Source: Phoronis australis (lineage: Eukaryota; Phoronida; Phoronidae). From it: 64,000 nt of DNA. Of the stretch, positions 46,101 to 61,100 are shown piece after piece. Below the pieces are notes generated by a model. That model saw only the letters and a list, made by a program, of their open reading frames with translations. It did no database searches and had not been told where the DNA came from. How positions within the stretch are numbered: position 1 is the stretch's first letter; the number at the start of each line of letters is the position of its first letter. Where the stretch lies: positions 95,534 to 159,533 of the forward strand of contig NMRA01000250.1 in the NCBI GenBank assembly GCA_002633005.1. Reading direction: 5' to 3'. Both the position numbers and the translations under genes were made by a program.

Positions 46101-49100
46101 TTCAGATGAATTTGGCTACCGCTCTGCCCCCTAATGGCAATTTTATTTTTTACGTTTGCTTATGTATCTTTTGTGTTCCTTGATGGATTTTCATGAAATT
46201 TAACAACTATGTTTCAGACGGATTTGACATATTCTGTACCAGCTGGTGGCAATTTGAAAAATTTCGAGCACTTTTTCACGTTTTATTCGCCAAACCTCTC
46301 TAAGAATTGTAATGAAAATTGTGGCAGATTTGTTACTGATAAGAAGACGGGCTGACACTGATTTTCGGACGGGTTGATTACTGTGGTGATCATTGTGGCA
46401 TTTTTGTGTCCACGGTTGTATCTCCTTAAGTTGTTGGAGGATCTGTGTGAAATTTGGCAGATACGATAGTATGGAGATAATAATGGATGACGACGAGTTT
46501 CAGACCAATATGGCTACAGGTGTGCCCCCTAGTGTCAGTTTTATTTTTTATGTTTGCCTCTATAACTTTGGGAGTTCATGGATGGATTTTCATGAAATCT
46601 AGCAAATAGGTTTTATTAAATAGATGACAATCCTTCCTGTTTTTGGACAGATTTTATATATTCTGCGCCACCTAGTGGCAGTTTTAAAAAAATTGAGTAT
46701 TTTTGATATCCGTTGCCCTATCCGCCAAACCACACAAAGGTTCTTTATGAAAATTGGCAGGTGTTTTGCTGATTAGAAGACCGCAGCTGACACTCATTTT
46801 CGGATTTGACTATTGTGGCAACCCTAGGGGCAATTTTTGTGTTTTTGCGTCTGCGGCTGTATGTCCTTATCTCGTTGGAGGATCTTTGTGAAATGTAGCA
46901 GATATCAGATGATAACAGATGACGACGAGTTTCTAACCCATTTGACTACACAGTGGCAGTTTTAGTTTTTTGCATTTGCCTCTGTATCTTTGGAGTTCAT
47001 TAATTAATGGATTTTTTCTGAAATTTGGCATAAAGCTTTCTATTAAGGTGACAAGTTTGCCATTCCATCTTCAGACAGATTCAGCATATTTTGCATCAGC
47101 TAATGGCCATTTTTATCAATTTCAATTTTGTTTTTTGCCTGCCTCTGTATCTTTGGAGTTCCTTGGTGGGTCATGAAAGTTGGCTAATAGTTTTGTAATA
47201 GAGATGACGGTGCTTATCAAATTTTGGATGGGTTTGACGTATTCTGCACCATCTGATTTCGATTTTTATGTTATTAAAGAACACCGTTAGGAGCACACTG
47301 TTTGCGTTGCTCTTGTTGTCTTAATTAGTTAAGTTGGCATCATTGCATTCTCCACAGGGGGCTGTGTAACTATTTCATCGCCAGACTTAGTTTTTGCACT
47401 GAACACCCCATAAACTCATCACAAAAACGTGCAGTGTTTCGCAAAATGGTGAACCAGATTCTGCATATGAAAACAATGGCCATGCTGATCTCTGTAATTT
47501 TTAAATCGCGCCTGGCAAGAGCTTTCATTTGATTAGCCGCTGAGTGAACGTTCAAATGAACTTCAGTAATCGGCAGTGGCTGTATGGTCATTTCTGAACG
47601 TGTCCGTGGGATAAAATGGAATTGATATTCTCATACCTAAAGTATCGTAATTCTCCTTTTCAAAAACTGATGCTCTTGCATTCCTGAAAAAATGTTGAAT
47701 TGCTGGCGAAACAAAATTAGAATTTACCCCCAGGAACTAATACAAATATTTCCACAGGTTTCACGTGGTCCAGACGAACAAAGTAGTCGAAGGTCTTGGT
47801 GGAATGGACTACCCTCTGCCAGTCTGTCTGTTTGTCCTTTGGGTCATTACTGCCTTGATGACGGCATTCTCCATTAGGATCTACGGATGGGTAACAATTA
47901 AATGAATCTCAAACTTTCTTGTTCACCAACTCGAACGTTTGAAACCCATTACCAAACATTGGTTCTCACCGCTGTTTGTCACAGAAATGGGAAAAAGTAA
48001 AAAATTGAAATTTGTAATGGCGACAGCAGTTACCATTTGTTTCTGTATTGCCATTTGTTTTTTAAGGGAAACTGTCGTTTTATTGCCAAAAAAACGTTTT
48101 TTATATTGTTGTTGGGTGAGACAGACTTTTTTGAAGTTATTACCTTTGACCAGAGGTATAAAGCAAGAAAATTTGTTGTAATGTTATTACATATTTCCAA
48201 TTTTTCCCAACGTCTGCTATAGATTCGCTGAAATTGAGGCCAGTGACTTAAATTACCAGTTGAATAGGCTTATACTTAAAATACTGTATCATTTATCGAG
48301 CTTGTCAGCAGAGCATTTGGCTTCGACCTCGAAGGTTACGTTCTGGGGTTGATTTCAGAAAATAACTTTTGTCTCCGAAAATGTCTTTTAATCTTGAAAA
48401 AATCTGAAGCATTATTGTCACCATGCTAAGACGTGACAACCAAACATGAATATTAAACTATACTGGTACCTGGTGCATAAGTAGAAACTACCGCTGGCAA
48501 CAGTGAAAACAGCTCACTCTATCAGTGGTGATTTTATAGCTTCAAACGTAAAGATAATATTTAGTCTTTACATCGCATAGAATAATACGATGGCACTTGG
48601 CTTACCTCAAAATCCAACTGCTGCCTGCTGGTTTAGTAATTGGCCCAATTATGTTGCACACACACCAGAATAAATGAGAAGCAGAATACTAGGAACATTG
48701 TTAATAGAATTTTAAGTTGTAAAAGTCACCTAATTTGTCTGATTTTCAAATTTCAAAAACTTGACCACGTAAACTTTTCACAAACTATTCAAATATCCTA
48801 TTTAATTAAAAACTTTCAAAACAACAGTTTTGTCACCACCAGTGTGTTTATGATTGGCCTGATTACCTAGAGAACAATAACATCAGCAGCATGTGGTGTC
48901 CAGGGGCAATATAATTGCCTGCAACTGCCTGCATCGTTGATCATTATGGCAGATTTTATGATACTCAATATAATTGCCTGCAACTGCCTGCATGGTTGAT
49001 CATTATGGCACATATCATGATACTCAATATAATTGCCTGCAACTGCCTGCATAGTTGATCATTATGGCACATTTCATGATACTCAATATAATTGCCTGCA

Positions 49101-52100
49101 ACTGCCTGCATAGTTGATCATTATGGCACATTTCATGATACTCAAACCAGTGAGGGTGTCAATGTAGCATTCTTTTCAGGAAAATCGGAAATTTCTTCAA
49201 ACTGAATTGACAATCTCTAAGTTCGTGGGTTGAACTGACCGTATTTTATTTCTTCTTTTCCAATTTGCTGCAATATAAATTCTCTCAGCTAGGTATCATT
49301 CAAATGCTGACTTTCAGTTCATCTGAGAAATGCGTGTTTGTGAGGAGACAACTGGTCGAGCCTCAAAATCTGACAGTCTAAAATGCAAATTATAAACTAG
49401 GTTATTCAACCACACAAAGTATGTCTCAAACCTTTCTATGTTATGATATAAAAGGATTTCCACCTGGGACAAATCTCTAAGCTATCAGGACGTAATAAGG
49501 TATCAAAGACCATCAATTTGACAAGGTGGCGAGGCCATCCTCTCAAGCATTGATTTCAATCGCTCACTGTGGACTCTCAAATCCTTTTGACAGTGGAACC
49601 CAAAAGCTGTCTTGGCAAGGGAAATTTTAAGACCTGGGTTCTGTTTCATGAAAGGGACTTAAAACTTAAGACAGAAATTTGGTGTGTTTCATAAAAATAA
49701 ATAAATTTCACGTATAGCAAAAGTACAAAGTCTGTGAGAATATGAACTTAACTGGTAGTTAATGAGATAATTTCTATGAACTGTTTGTAGACTGTGTTGT
49801 GCTCATAATTGCATGGCTACATAATGTCTTAAATCTTAAGTCACTTTAATGAAACAGACCCCTGTTGGTCAGTCTTTTTCTGGATTTTTATGTTTGACTA
49901 GTGAAGAAATACCTGTTTATTTCTAGTGCCATATTTTACGTTATGTGTCTATTTTCAGCTACTTTCCATTATGGGAACACTGTTTCTGACAAGCATACTG
50001 GCAGTGATTATTTACGGGTACACAAATGTGACGCGTTCTGCCATTGACGACGTGTATCCATTTTTCTATTTTTCTGATATGAGCCCTCGGAGGGTTTTGG
50101 ACAGCAAGGTAAGTTTTTTGATGAGAACATCTTTTGCGAATTTATAGTTGTTTAGTTTTTCAAAAACAAAAATTCACCCGATACACCGGGTATCAGCTGA
50201 GGTAGTGCCAACCATTATAATGGGTGGCATGATGGGCAATACTTCTATGGATGCAAAAAGTACTCAACCAAGGGCTTTACTGCTAACATAACCAAGGGCT
50301 TTACTGCTAACATGTGGCGCGTTATGTAGTATCAAGTCACGTGATCTTTACTGCTCTCTGGATCGTTATTCTTGTAGGCGTGATCCTGGGAATATAGTTT
50401 TACTACATTTTTATGCACCCACATATTTATATTTGGACGCATTATGCCGTCATCTCCCAGCTTCCGTCCGGCGTCCTCTGCTCTATTTCGAAAATCCTTT
50501 GATGTATGTTCATGAAATTTTGCACAATGGGTTTCTTTCGTGGATGGGATGGCATGAGCGAACATTTGGACCGAACCGACTGCCGATGTGCCTCCTAGAG
50601 GCAATTTTAGTTTTTTACGTTTACCCTTGTATCTACAAATGTCCTAGAATTTGGGATATAGGCATCCATTAGTGAGATGACGCTATCTTCGGATGGATTC
50701 GAGGTATTTTGCGCCACCTACTGGTCATTTTTACTGTTTTCGGGACTGTTTTTGGCGTTTGCCCTCTATCAACCAAACCGCTCTAAGGATGATTGTGAAA
50801 ACTGACGATAATTTTCCGACAACTGTGCCGCCTCCTAGAGGCAGTTTTGTTTTTTTTGCGCCCGTAGCTGTATCTCCTAAACCCTCTGCAGGATCTTTTA
50901 TGAATTTAGCATGTGTATTTATATGAAGTTGACATAGGACGACGTCGACTTTCGGACTGATCTCACTTCTGGTGTGCCCCCTAGTGGCAATTTTAGTTTC
51001 TAACATTTACTTCTGTGTCTTCAAAGGTACTCAGTAGATTTATATAGTATTTGGAATATAAGCATTAATTGGTGAGATGATGGTATCATCTTGTTTTTGG
51101 ATGGATTCAAGGTATTTTGCCTCACCTAGTTACCACTTTTTCTGTTTTTGAATTTGTTTTTGGGCGTCAACACCTCTGTCAACCAAACCATTCTAAGGAT
51201 GATTTTGAAAATTGGCGTAATGGGTTCTCAGTGTGAAGAGGATGGTTAACGATAACGACTTCGACTACTGTGGCCCCTCCTAGTGACAGAATGATTGTGA
51301 AAACTGGCGTGTATGTTCTTTCTATGAAGCGGACTGCTGACAATGTTTTTCCGACAACCTTGACTATTGTGCCGCCTCCTAGAGGCAGTTGTGTTGCGCC
51401 CGTAGCTGTATATCCTGAGCTCACTGCAGGATCTTCATTAAATTTACTAAGTGTTTATATGAAGTTAATAACAGATGACAACGACTTGCAGACGGATCCG
51501 ATGAATGTTGTGCTCCCTAGTGTCAAATTCATTTTTTTCTGTTTTCCTTTGTTTCTCTGATTGAAGTTCATTGAAAGATTTTTATGAAATTCGGTAAAAT
51601 AGCTTTCTATTAAAGGAACGATGGCATGCTCTCGTCAGATGGATGCGTCGTATTTTGCGCCATAGAGTGGCCATTTTTGTGTTACAAATAAACTACGGTA
51701 ACCCTAAAGAAGCACTCCGTTTGAGGTGCATTCGTGGGTGCATTTCAATGCTCCACGTTGCTGCTTGTGTTGGAGATTGATGATACAAGTATGAAAGCAA
51801 AATGACAAAGTTTTGGAATTTACTTTTTTCTCGAAGATAATAAATTTGGATACTTACAACAGGTTGTGAATATTAGAAATAATTATAGCTAAATTTGTAT
51901 TGTTTTTTTTAATACACGTTTTTTTATACCCTCAAATATTTATATGTGGACGCATTATGCCGTCATCTCTGTCCGTCGGGCACATGTCCAGCGTCCTCTG
52001 TTCAAAACATCTTGGCGTATGTTCATGAAAGTTTGCACATGTGTTCCTTTCATGGATGGGACAACATGAGCGAACTTTCGGACGAATCCGACAACCGGTG

Positions 52101-55100
52101 TGCCGCCTAGGGGCAATCTTAGTTTTTTGCGTTTACCTCTGTTTCTTCAAAGGTACTCAACGTATTTTCGTAAAATTTGACAATTATTTAGCATCTATTA
52201 GTGAGATGACGCTATCCTCCCATTTTCAGATGGATTCGACGTAGTTTGTGCCACCTAGTGGCCATTTTTACTGTTTTCAAGAATGTTATTTGGCTAAAAA
52301 TCTGTGCCAAACAAAATGTGAGACTTTTAAGTTGCATTTGGGATTGGCGTATATAACGAATCACCAGCATATCTACAAACTGCTTTAATACTCTCTAGAA
52401 GTCTGAAATTCACAAACAAAGCCTCCCGTGTTTGTGATTTATCTTCACAAAAAGTTGCGTCATTTGATCGATTCAAGCAGTGCCTGCTGTTAGCGGTAAA
52501 GCCCTTGGTCAAGTGCGCACCTTTTGCCATTCTGAACAGACCGGGGGCTCACCTTCCTGTGACACTGATTCATAGCCATTTAGAAAGCAGTGATAGCTGA
52601 GCTAACACACCACTAAAAAGTTACTAGAATGTGTTTGTAAAGCTTCTGGAAAAGATAATACTTACAGCAAAAACAATGCTGACGTGGTCCAAAATCATAT
52701 GTGCTTTTTGGGCTACGTTGTTTTTGCAGAAAACATTTGACATAGTAAGTTTGTTACATGCGCGCACCTAGCCTAAAGCATGGGAGGGTGCTCGAATTTT
52801 TTGGTGTGCGGACCTTTTAGTGAAAGAAATCAACGAGAACTATAACAAACGGGGCTACTAGGTTCAGGCCCGCGAATTGTGCATCTGCGTCGACTTTTGT
52901 CTCGTTTACTTGGAGTTTTTGTTTCCCTCAGGCAGAGCTTTTTACCCGATTCGTCAAATTGGGGGGCTCTTTCGAGCACTCCAAGCCCTCCCCCCCTGGG
53001 TGCGCCCATGTGCTAGTTAGGAAAGTAATTACATCTACACCTAGTTAATGCTTATATTTGGTTTCTAATCTGTATGCTCACGTCATGTAACCTAATGATT
53101 ATTCATGTTACAATTTAACTTTTTTAGGTCAAAGCAGAGATGAGCATTGCAATTTTTTACTCACTGAGTACATACGTAATTTAGAAATGATGCCTAGATT
53201 ATGTTCAGGTTGGTTTAGCATTTGCATAATTATGTAAATTTGCCATATAAATATGTGGTAATCGATAGTTGACATTTTCCATGCACCTTTGTAGGTGTGG
53301 GCAGATGTTGCCATGAGACACACCTTTGTTGTCAATTTACTTCTGGGTTTCTTACCAGCCATGGGCAAGTTTGTTGGGAAGGGCACTGTGAAGACAAACA
53401 TGTAAGTTTGTTTGAAAAGGTTTTGTGAAAGGTAGCACATGTATGGATCTGTTTATATGTTCTTTTAGATGGCGTTCATATTACTATTCTTGTCTATCTT
53501 CAGGGGCGGATCCAGTATTGTGAGTTGGGGGGGCAGAGTATTAGCCAGGATTTTGCACCCCCGAACTGCGTAATGGAATATGAGAGAATTTTAGGGGGGC
53601 ATGGCCCCCTTGGCCCCCCTCTAAATCCGCCACTGATCTTGCTTGCACCCGATAAATCTAACCTAATTCACTGCTGTAACTACTTTAAATTTAGACTGTC
53701 CCGTCCTGGCTGGCTATGTACATGTCTTAACATGCCTTTCTCCCTGTTTTAGCCGCATTCATAATTTCATTATTTAGGAGCGACATATGTCCCGAATGAT
53801 GTATAATAGTTCGTGCGCCACAAGCTCGTCACTAGAGATGAAACAAAGACCGGGATTGGCGATATAAGGTCATTTATTATGACTAATACAGTTACAAGGA
53901 ATTTCATTTATATGACTAGTATAATTACAAGTAATAGGTAGTGACTAAACATAAGTAAGGTAAAAAATACTAATCTCTGGTAAGATGGGCAAATGAAAAT
54001 CGCCACAAGAGATGTTGTAAGACAGCTCATGCCCGTGTTGTGGTGGCCTCCTCTTCTAGTGATCGTGGATACCTTAATTTTGTGAACTGTGTTTTGTTCA
54101 CATTCCTGTATAGTCAGAAATGTTAAAGTGTACCCTCTTATACATGCGTGGGTGCATATTGCTGTCATCAGTGGGTGTTTGGTATCCACTGCAGTATCTC
54201 TAAAAGCCAGTGGAAGATCTTTATGAAAGATGGCTGATATTCATTTGGAGTTGATGCTGCATGGATGACATCAACTTTCAGATGGATCTCATTACCGCTA
54301 TGCCCTCTTGTGGCAGTGTTAATCTTTTACGTTTGCCTCAGTCTGTTTCTTCTGAGTTATTTTTAAATGTAGTTCGTGAAATTTAACAAATGGGTTACTT
54401 TCTATTGCACAAGCCGGTACGATGCCTTCCCATTTTCGGACTGAGTCAGCATATTCTGCGCCATCTAGAGGCCATTTTGGTGTGGTGTGCTATGTCATCA
54501 TCCCCATTCGACGTTTGTCGTCCGCTGCTGTGGTATCTTGATCTAAACTCCTGAATGGAGGTTCTTGAAATTTTGGAGATGTATTCCTATCATGGATGGA
54601 ACGAGATGAGCGAATTTTTTGACGGATCCGAGAACCAGTGTGCCCCTAGTGGATATTTAGTTTTTTATGTTTGTTTCTGTATTTTCATAGTTCCTTGACG
54701 GATTTTTATGTGCCCACATATTTACATGCCGTCATCCATGTCTGTCCGTCCGGAATCCGCTGCTCTGTCTCTAAAACCCTTTGATGTAGTATATTCATGA
54801 AAATTTGCACAGCAGTTCTGTTCCTTTCATGAATGAGACGGCGCGAGATAACTTTCGGATGGATCCGACTACTGGTGTGACCCTAGTGGCAATTTTATTT
54901 TTTTTTCGTTAATTCTGTATCTTCACAGTTCCTCAATAGACTTTCATAAAATTTGGCGTATAGGCATCTATAAGTGAGATGGCACTTTCGTTTTCGAATG
55001 AATTCAAGGTATTTTTCGCCATCCAGTGGCCATTTTTACTGTTTTCAAGTCTGTTTTTAGCGTCTGCTTCTGTCAACCAAACTGCTCTTAGGATGATGCA

Positions 55101-58100
55101 GGCGTGCACCCAGCCTTCAGTATGAGGGGGGGGGGGGCTCGAATTCCTGACGTTGTGGACCTTTTGCTAACAAAAGACCGGGCGGACTAAAAAAACAAAA
55201 AAACGGGAGTACCACTGTGAATTGCGCGTTTGCGCTTATTTAGTGGACTTTTGTCCCATTTTCTTGGACTTTTTGTCTCTCAGGGGCGGACCTTTTTGCC
55301 CACTTCGCCAAATGGAGGGGCTCGAATGAGCCCCCCCCCCCGGGTGAGGGCATGAGTCAGATCACTGTGGAACTGAGCGGCATATTTTGTGGCTGTCACT
55401 GTATCTTCTTAATCCCTTGTAACATCTAAAATTTGGCATTGGTGAGAATACAGATGATGTCTACTTTCAGATGGATCTGACCACGCTGTGCCCCCTAGTA
55501 GCAATTTTACTGTTGTACGTTTACCTTTGTATAGAGTTCCTTAAAGAATTTCATGAAATTTGGCAAATAGGCTTCTATTAAGGAAACGACATCACCGTTC
55601 TATTTTTGAACAGATTTGGTGTATTCTGCACCTCCTGTTGGCTGTGTTATGGCACTTATAACCTTCCCTAGCAGCATACCCTGTGCGGTTCAATCGTGGG
55701 TGAATTGCACTCTTGCAATAGTTACTAACAGTTTACTTACAATGCAATTTATGTTACCTTTTGTAAACTTTCCACATTCTCCTGGTTCAAATTAGTGCTT
55801 CTTTATATTTACTGGCGTATTGATTAAATAAAAGTGTTACTTTCTCTTTTTTCTTTCCATTACAGTTCTTGGCTGTTCATCATCTTTGCAATGATTATAA
55901 AACCACACATCGGTGTAAACTTCTTGCTACCTTACTATGGTTTACTGACTCGCAGTTTAGGTGTTAGCTTCAATAACGTTATGGCTGCTGGTGAGTCACC
56001 TTTCCTGCTGAATTTTTCATTGATGAGTGGGTAATTTAGCATCATAAAGGCTGAATCCCCAAAATGCATTTGCATCGGTTCATGACATCAAGTATTTCAC
56101 TCTGAGGAAGCATTATGTAAAAGCACGCATTAATATTGGTGGACTAAATTGATTGCTCTTTTGTGCCCGGTGGTTTAATGATATTTTAAAGTGAAACGTA
56201 ACAACAGTTGGGCGTAAGAGCAGTTTACTGGACAAAGGTCATAAAGATGCCTGGATGCCGTTTTGCAGATGCAAGAAAGTGTCCAGAAAACTTATTGCAT
56301 GCTTTGCTTGTAATGCATGATGATATTTCAGGAAGATTTGAATTATCATATATTTTCGCGAGTTTCTTGCGTCTGCAGAACACAACCCTGCCTCTGCAAA
56401 ACGTATGACGAATTTCAACACTTGGCCAGATGAGTACACTGATGTATCAATTTAAGTTTGTTATTGGTCAAAACAAGTCGTGTGTGAGAGAAATGAAAAC
56501 CTGTAGTCATGATGAAATAAATGCAATACTTGAATAATTGTCCAGAACTATGATACATGATGTTAAAGTCTTTGGTATCGGAAACTCTTGTTACCCTGGA
56601 ACGGCATATTAATTTAACTACTCATATCCTCTCAAATAGGATTACCACAAGTGGCGTTTTACGTTTTACCTCGAACCTTCGCACGATCTGAGCTCGCACC
56701 AGGAATTTTGTTCTTGATGTACTTGAGTATGTATCTGTCCATCTTATATTTCTCGGTAAGTATACGTTGGCGCATTTTACTCAATGGCGTCGCGCTTTCT
56801 CTGTAGATGTGTCCAGACATTCACTGACCTTCTTGTTAATGCCCAACCTAGCTCTCTGATTGGCTAAGGCTGTGGAGACAAGTTGTCTAAATACACAGTC
56901 AGGATGATCTTGTCTGATTAACACAGTACCCAGTGACACCTGTTGACCATTTTGCCTCGAAATCCATTCTGATGCTTGCATTTGTCTTATATACAGAAAA
57001 GTTTCGATAGGAAATGTCTGCCAGTCAGTACTATTCCTTTCATTTGACAACACTTTCTATTGGCTTACGTTTGAGTTTGGTTAGCATCGGCATGATCAAA
57101 GCCAAAAAACGTTAAAACTGGAGGATTGTTGTTTCAAAATAATATGCTTTCAGACGATGGGAATAGCAGTTATGAGTGATGCAATCAAAGAAACCTTTCC
57201 TCAGCTAAAAGGCAAGAAACTGGTGGCGATGATTATCAAGAGTAGTCTTTGCGCCGTCTGCTTTTTACTTGGACTTACCATGGTGACTCGAGTAAGTACA
57301 ACTTTTTGACGTCACAACTTATCTACTTCTTTTTTGTTCATTGCCACATCAGTGCTGACTTGCAAGATATTCTATTTCATTCGTTAAATATATTTATATA
57401 AGAATATATGGACTCGTCTCACTTACACCCCCCTTTTTCTTCTTTTGAACTGGTCCAGTAATCCTTTTTTGTAGATTTGCATATGGTTCTTTTGCATACG
57501 ACACGCTAGTTCCAGCCTCGCCATTGCTTCGTTTACCACATGTGCCATAAGTTTGGTCAGCTGCTGACCTCTACAGGCTGAAGATTGTCATGTGTTCTCA
57601 GTAATCATGTTTCCTGTCAAATCTTTGCTTCAGCGGCTCTTAGTTCGAGTTCAATCTCTCTTCATTTTTTCACACCCACTACCACCCCATTGGTTAGGTA
57701 GTTCCTCGTACCCGAGTGCTGCGCTTTTTATTGCCCGTCTTTCCAGATATTACTATTTTACCCTTTATTCATCATTTTACATTCTTATTTCTGAACCATT
57801 AGGTTGTCATAATAAATGACCTTTGTTTCGCCTACATACGGTCTCCTTTTCATCTCTGGAAACGGAGATTGCGACTCACCAACTTAATGTTTTGCCACGT
57901 GTTTCAAACATAAAGGTCCTTTAATAATTGCACTCAACTGGCTAAACAACGTAATTCAGCGCAATAATGTTGCAGCAGCTTTAAACCCACCTTCCCTGAC
58001 AAAAAATATCGTTCATCACTTAGCCTATGAAATTTGTCTGAAATTGTTCCATGGTCAAATTAGAGGTATTACATTGGCTTGGAAAAACTGACCGTTTGTT

Positions 58101-61100
58101 ATTGCTTGAAATAACAAGTTGGCTTGTCACGGCGGATCATTTAATGTGCCAAGGGTTGTCTGAAACAATAGCGAATTGGTGTCAGTTTTTCAGGAATAAG
58201 TTGAGATAAACTTAATAGCGTAAGTGGTCTATTATATAAAGTTTCCTTTATATCATAATGATATCATAATGCTGAAACACGGCCACAAGATATATCTCCA
58301 GGAAAATGAAAATTGCACCTGACCTTTGATGCGGCACATTGCCGCTATCCTCATAATATCTATTGTCCTCCCCCGGTATGGTGCATTGATTTTGAGATAG
58401 TATTTCAAAAGTTCCGTTGAAAGGTTTAATTTTGCGTTCCTCCCAGCATCTGACATGTTGCTTTGTTTTGTGAGCTTGTGTTTTCAGTAACCTGAATATT
58501 GAAAAGTGGAAGTAGTTAAAACCTGCAGCTATGAACACTTCATAAAAACTATTTTCATTTGCAACAATATCTGTTATTTTTCGGCAACATCCGAGGTTGC
58601 TTTTACCAAATCCAACAAACAGCAGTGCTCGTTTATGGGCGACTTGCTGGGTGATGGTGGTGCAACAACGGTCTTGCTCTACAAGTGCCGAAAGGCGTGC
58701 AATCAAACTGAAACAAAATGACCTGTAATGCCCTCTTGTAACGAAACAGCTAGACCAACCTGACCATGGCTATAACGACAGACAAACACTGGAAAGTGAT
58801 GGTAATTGTAAAACTTGGGCAAAACATGCAAAAATTTTAAAAAATATTGTAGGGTCTACATGAGATTTCTGGGTAGTTACCGCGGCATATGCATTGAAAA
58901 TCAGAGGTGTCTCATTAATGTTTGTTCCACTTTCAGGGAGGAGATGTTCTCTTTACCACACTAGATTTTTTTCTTCACTTTTTTGGGGTCATTACTATGT
59001 TCTTCACTTTAGTTGGATTGGCTGTGATATTTGGTAAGTGTTCTCGTGTAACATTTCTATTCACTGGTTACAACTGATTACTGAAAATAGTAAAATATAT
59101 CGTGTCAAAAACGTTCGTTTTAGATCACAGGTCTCAAATGGGTGCGTCAAAGGTGTATTTGTCTGAAGGTCCATTGGTCTGAAGGTTTGATAGTCCGAAA
59201 TATTTAAAAAAATGTTACTTTCTATAATCCAAAGGTTCAACCATCCTAAGGTTCGATAGTCTGAAATTCATAAAAACACAGAGCCACTATGCCAGTTGTT
59301 AAGTTTGACCAGTACCAGACCTTCACAGTGAACTGACTTTTATTAAGAAAAGCTAAAGACTGATTCAGGAAGTGACGCGCATGCTACAATGGCGGAGGTC
59401 TCTACAAACTGAAGATTCTAAGGTCTGACAGCTCCGTGGACAGTTCTATTCAACTTATTCAAGCAATCGCCATTTTAAAAGTGAGCCTCTTTTTAGGTTT
59501 TAAAAACAATGCAGTCTGCGCTTAATCTCAGCACAAACCGTAATTTTTTTCGTGTGCCTCGTTTTATTTATGTCTCAAATGCGTTTTTTTAAACCTAAAA
59601 AGAGGCTCACTCATAGACCTCACATAGACCGGGCGCGCGCCACTCAGATACATGCATCTCGCGTTGTCAATATGACGCCATATTGGAGAATGTTACACAG
59701 GACAAAATGCCAGAAAACATTGGGAGCCCTACGGCATCAGTCAGAATATCCGCGGGCTCGCAGTGTTATGCTTGCTGCAAAGAGTTATGTTTTTTGGTCC
59801 TGCCTTAGAGTCATGTTTTTTGTTGGTTCGGCTATGGAGTTTAGATGTGCTGCCACAAGGTTTTTATGTTCTGCCACCATAGTTTAAGCAGAGCGATTAT
59901 GCGTTATTTCCACATCAGTCTTGGTGATTGAGACCATATAAGAGATCAATTAAAAGATAATTATTGCCCAGCATATGCTGTTATCCAATGATGATGCTGT
60001 TTACTAATTATATTTACCGGGTAAGTAAATTTTTAGTATTGTTGACAATCATTTGTATTTTTACTTGTTCTGAAAAATAACATCCCCGAACCTACTCGCT
60101 AGCCATCAAAATCAGTACATCTAAGTGAATAATGTATTCTCTGTTGAAATATACACTGCTTTAAAAACTCATTTCTTAATGAGTATTCCAAAATCAGATT
60201 TCTTTTGCTGTATTAAAACAAACGTATCCCTGCAAAATCTGTACTTATGTTAAAGTTGATATTGGGAATTTTGTGGATTTGCACTGCTTGCTTACGAGCT
60301 CTTTGTTTTGTGACTCAAAGGTTGCGCAAAAAAGTAAAGTGCATAGTAACCAAAATATCAAGAACGTACGACTGAGCATCTGACCTATACCCAAAATACA
60401 GAATTTGCCACTCGAAACCGAGTGCAAAATATACCCAACCGCGCCAGTGTAGCATTAAATAATGACCCCATGAAAAATGATCCCGGCTAGTTTTTTTACA
60501 GGGTCTAAATTTAATGTGAAGAATTTTCAGCCCATGAAAAAAGACCTCACGTCCGTGAAAGCCCGTCTTGTCATTATTCAACGGTTCCAGGGGCGGATCC
60601 AGAGTATTTTGGGGGGGCAAGGCAGAGGATCACACGTGCGCACCCAGCTTAAAATATATAGTGGCTAGAGTTTTGCGGTCATGGGGAGTTGTTACTGGAA
60701 TAAGAAGATGAGTACTAAAAAAACGGGGTAATAGGTTCAACTCCGTGCATTGTGCATTTGCGACGAATTCCTGTGGACATTTGTCTCCTTTCCTCGGACT
60801 TTTGTTTCTCTAAGAAGGACCTTTTTGCCCACTTCGTCAAGTGGGGGGGGAATGGGCTTATTCGAGTCCTCCGAGCCCCCCCCGGGTGTGTGCATGTACA
60901 TGTATTAGCCAGGATTTTGCCCGTTGGAATCTGGGAGAATTTTAAGGGGTCTTGGGCCCCCTCTAAATCCGCCACTGGGTTCCTCCGCAACAGGGGGTTG
61001 GGATAAACAGACACGATACCCGCAATTGGCGATCTTTCAACAATGTTCTATATGCGGATGTTTAGGTCTAGGAGTCACCTGAGTAACGCGCGGCAAGGAA

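Noticed and set aside
58248-58706. 152-codon minus-strand open frame
   Set aside because: No recognisable domain, lies inside an intron of the SLC6-like gene, and no splice or regulatory support.
59552-59887. 111-codon open frame
   Set aside because: It runs across the boundary of the MITE and the hAT-like element, so it is a product of insertion.
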